This document shows, one piece after another, positions 18,598-20,856 of a stretch of 20,856 nt of DNA. The notes below the pieces were generated by a model. That model saw only the letters and a list, made by a program, of their open reading frames with translations, did not search any database and was not told where the DNA came from. The stretch's first letter is position 1, and every line of letters begins with the position of its first letter. Source of the DNA: a virus; the IMG/VR virus record IMGVR_UViG_3300036715_000771, positions 1-20,856 of that record; one strand, 5' to 3'. A program made the position numbers and the translations under genes.

Positions 18598-20856
18598 CGG
18601 CGGGCCTCCGACTTCCTCTGGTAGCGTTCTTCCCGCGCACCCGCCCTGACCGCTTTACCCTCCTGCGCCTTCTTCGACCTTTCGGTCCTTTCCCCTGTTA
18701 GGTACGCACCCACACTATCAAACCCTTCTGGCGGTTTCCCCGTGGCGATAGCCTTGATCTGTGAGAAGATCGGCGTCTGTTTGACCAACCCAGGCACCCC
18801 CGTTGTTGTGGCAGTATTGACATCTTTTGCTAGATCAAATACTGGAGAACCCATAACCGTCCTCTGGGGGCTACCGATAAATGCTAACTTAGCCTCATTG
18901 AACTTCCGTCTTGCGGCAGGGTCATTCAAAATGTTCATCTTTGCGCCGAAATATGCCATACGGACTAGCCTACTACCTTGATCCGCATTAACGAACGGGA
19001 GATGCAGAATCGAGTCAACCAGATTGACACCGGCTTTCTTGGCCGCCGCCAATGCAATCCCAGTCATAACGACATGCTTTACCAGGTTCGCCGTATGATC
19101 CGTACCGTAGAGGTCCTTTCCACCATTCCACGCATTTCGGATTAACTTTGCCTTCAGTTCCGCAAGTTTAATGGGGGTTTGGACAAACTGGACCCAGTTC
19201 CTGGTTCTCTGGTCCTTAATAATTAATGGAGAATCAGCCCCACCTCTAAAATTGAAGTCGAGGATATTGTTCAAAAATGCGGGGATGCTTTCTTGCGGGC
19301 TCATGCCATGCCCCTGTGCCTTCTCGATTGAGGAAAGAAGGTCTAACCCGTTCTCCCATGCCTCCATTGTCGCGACAGGGTTGGATGATACCATCTGAAT
19401 GCCATGGCGCATATTGGCAATCACATCCGGGGCTTTGTTCCCGAACATCTTGATGAACATCTTGTTGGTTTTCACATTCCCCATCCCATACCTGCGAGCC
19501 TCTTCAACCGCAGAGGTGAACGGGTTCTCCCGCAGCATGCCAAGTATTTCCCGCGTGTTGGCGAAATAGGACACAAGTTGGGCCTTCTTCGCCCAGTCAA
19601 CCGTATTCCCGCCAAGATTGTCTATGGCCTTACGAATAGGGGAGTCGGCAGAGATTTTACCAACCAAAGCCTTAACCTGACCTAATGCGCCTGGTGCCGT
19701 CCAAACATCATTTTGGGCCAAAAGGGATGGCAATTTGCCACCAAAATGCTTCCATGTCACACGCATACTTCCAGCAAGAAGTTTAGCGTTCTCATAACCA
19801 CGAAGTCTATTAAACACCTTGTCAATGAAGTTATGGGCATCAGGAGAATCGAGAGCCTTGAACATCTCGGTCAAGTATTTCGAGGCGTTGGGGGCATAAT
19901 TAGGCGAAGCCGGATTTGACAGACCCTCCATGTTTTTGGGGTCAATCATCGGTCGCCACTTGTTGTAGAACTCCTGCATGGCGATCTTGCGTGAGGCATT
20001 GGGGACATAATCAGCCGCCGCAGCATGGGCAGATGGCAACCACTGGGACGAACCCTCTTCCCGGTGTGCAAAACTCAACACTTCTCGCGGGGATCTGCGT
20101 TCTTGTGGAGACCCGGTATCCTCGGCGAGGAACTTGGTCAAATGGGTAACATAGCCCCCCTCTCTCCACGGGATACCAAGCCTCTCCATTTGTGCCCTAT
20201 ACGCTTCCATGGCTTCCCGGAACTTGGCGGTTGCAACCTGTTCATCCGGGCTCAACTTGATCCAGTCGGGAACCTTATCGGGTGCATATTCAGCCGCCAG
20301 CGCTACCCGAGCATCGCCGTATTTGCTGGCGAAGTCGCGTAGCATGGCTTGGTGGGCATCGTTAATATCGCCCATCTCGCTTTTAGCCTGCTTAAGCGCA
20401 TCCCCGTTCCTGGAGTCCCAGTCTTTCAATGCAGACTTAGCCTCATCAATCCCAGTCCCTTTCTTGGTTGCCTTTTCAACAGCCTTTTCCAGCACATCCC
20501 TTTGCGCCTGGAGGGGATCGAGTTTTGCCGAAGCCCTTACGAACTTATCGAACAGGGGTTTTGCAACGGCCTGCATTTCGGTTGAGTGGTCCTCAATATT
20601 GGTGGTCCTGAATAAATCGCGGAACATTTTGCCCATGTTATTCATGTTATGGACCATCGAGACGATAGCCATCTGAGCGTCTTGTGTGGGGGTTTTCCCT
20701 GCACCGAACACGGGCTCCTCGATGTTGTGCGGGCTCTCCATGTAATGCTGGAAGGTATTCACAAACCCCTTACCGTGGACATCCCTTGGAAGATCCTTAA
20801 TTACGCTAGGCTTCTGCTCACCGAAGATGACTGGACGAACCAGTTTTGGGACCTCA
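18594..20856 (-). CDS. Large internal virion / polyvalent-type protein, 5' end outside window
   Basis: The frame is open through the right edge: upstream of a GTG at 20762 the codons read on (KLVRPVIFGEQKPSVIKDL) without a stop, so at least 753 residues are visible and the true start lies outside. The protein is helical and Ala/Lys-rich, with a coiled-coil part near the visible N-terminus. Later segments such as DFNFRGGADSPLIIKDQRTR are followed by FVQTPIKLAELKAKLIRNAW and a hydrophobic helix (VVMTGIALAAAKKAGVNL). The end is very basic and disordered. The size, position before the fibre gene and this C-terminal pattern resemble injected internal virion proteins or the LPD-type polyvalent proteins of phages. 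No catalytic motif is visible in this portion. Confidence 0.65.
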   Translation of the reverse strand, partial: EVPKLVRPVIFGEQKPSVIKDLPRDVHGKGFVNTFQHYMESPHNIEEPVFGAGKTPTQDAQMAIVSMVHNMNNMGKMFRDLFRTTNIEDHSTEMQAVAKPLFDKFVRASAKLDPLQAQRDVLEKAVEKATKKGTGIDEAKSALKDWDSRNGDALKQAKSEMGDINDAHQAMLRDFASKYGDARVALAAEYAPDKVPDWIKLSPDEQVATAKFREAMEAYRAQMERLGIPWREGGYVTHLTKFLAEDTGSPQERRSPREVLSFAHREEGSSQWLPSAHAAAADYVPNASRKIAMQEFYNKWRPMIDPKNMEGLSNPASPNYAPNASKYLTEMFKALDSPDAHNFIDKVFNRLRGYENAKLLAGSMRVTWKHFGGKLPSLLAQNDVWTAPGALGQVKALVGKISADSPIRKAIDNLGGNTVDWAKKAQLVSYFANTREILGMLRENPFTSAVEEARRYGMGNVKTNKMFIKMFGNKAPDVIANMRHGIQMVSSNPVATMEAWENGLDLLSSIEKAQGHGMSPQESIPAFLNNILDFNFRGGADSPLIIKDQRTRNWVQFVQTPIKLAELKAKLIRNAWNGGKDLYGTDHTANLVKHVVMTGIALAAAKKAGVNLVDSILHLPFVNADQGSRLVRMAYFGAKMNILNDPAARRKFNEAKLAFIGSPQRTVMGSPVFDLAKDVNTATTTGVPGLVKQTPIFSQIKAIATGKPPEGFDSVGAYLTGERTERSKKAQEGKAVRAGAREERYQRKSEARR

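Noticed and set aside
1-20856. CRISPR array, insertion sequence, integrase or attachment site
   Set aside because: I saw no regularly spaced repeats, no transposase or recombinase motifs and no terminal inverted repeats bounding a gene.

Overview
The window is a piece of a tailed bacteriophage genome (Caudoviricetes). It is densely packed with short, often start-stop-overlapping genes carrying strong AGGAGG-type ribosome binding sites. It has a phage DNA-metabolism block on one strand, and lysis and virion genes on the other. No integrase, partition or host housekeeping gene is visible, so a lytic phage (or a fragment lacking its integration module) fits best. The host cannot be named. A possible inner-membrane-spanin-like gene hints at a Gram-negative host, but only weakly.

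Left block, + strand, 1-12730 (early/middle genes). It opens with a gene cut by the window edge, then a Gp157-family protein and an SSB-like protein with a DIPF tail followed by a good intrinsic terminator. Next come small accessory genes (membrane protein, Cys-rich protein, ribbon-helix-helix protein). A promoter then leads into a small helix-turn-helix protein, a putative replication organiser, a zinc-ribbon protein and a DnaB-type helicase. A second promoter (6218-6245) leads into a run of about 20 mostly unknown small genes, among them a minimal RNA ligase and a VRR-NUC nuclease. This run ends with a string of tiny Lys- or Pro-rich proteins (10340-10995) and a zinc ribbon.

Middle, 11171-12730. 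A 418-base stretch without protein genes (11175-11592) holds a promoter with the same -10 as the one at 6218. It also holds a predicted multi-helix RNA (11218-11340), a CCA-encoding tRNA with an irregular anticodon arm (11369-11444), and a large hairpin. A YbcO-like HNH nuclease follows. After it lies a rearranged patch in which the start of one gene (copy at 12539) is joined to a frameshifted copy of the nuclease gene's end.

Right block, - strand, 20856-12772 (late genes, read leftward). A very large probable internal virion or polyvalent protein is cut by the right edge. After it come a tail-fibre-like protein, a coiled-coil/TM protein, an M15 endolysin, a holin-like protein and a coiled-coil membrane protein. 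A UUCG terminator separates these from a deoxyribosyltransferase-like protein, a calcineurin-like metallophosphoesterase and a small protein with its own promoter embedded in a perfect 12-bp inverted repeat. The two blocks converge at 12731-12771, where I see no clear shared terminator.

Main points for a second look: the structured RNA plus odd tRNA under one promoter, the chimeric duplicated gene fragments, the shared TTGAC-16-TACATT promoter type, the promoter-embedded inverted repeat, and the basic small-protein cluster.
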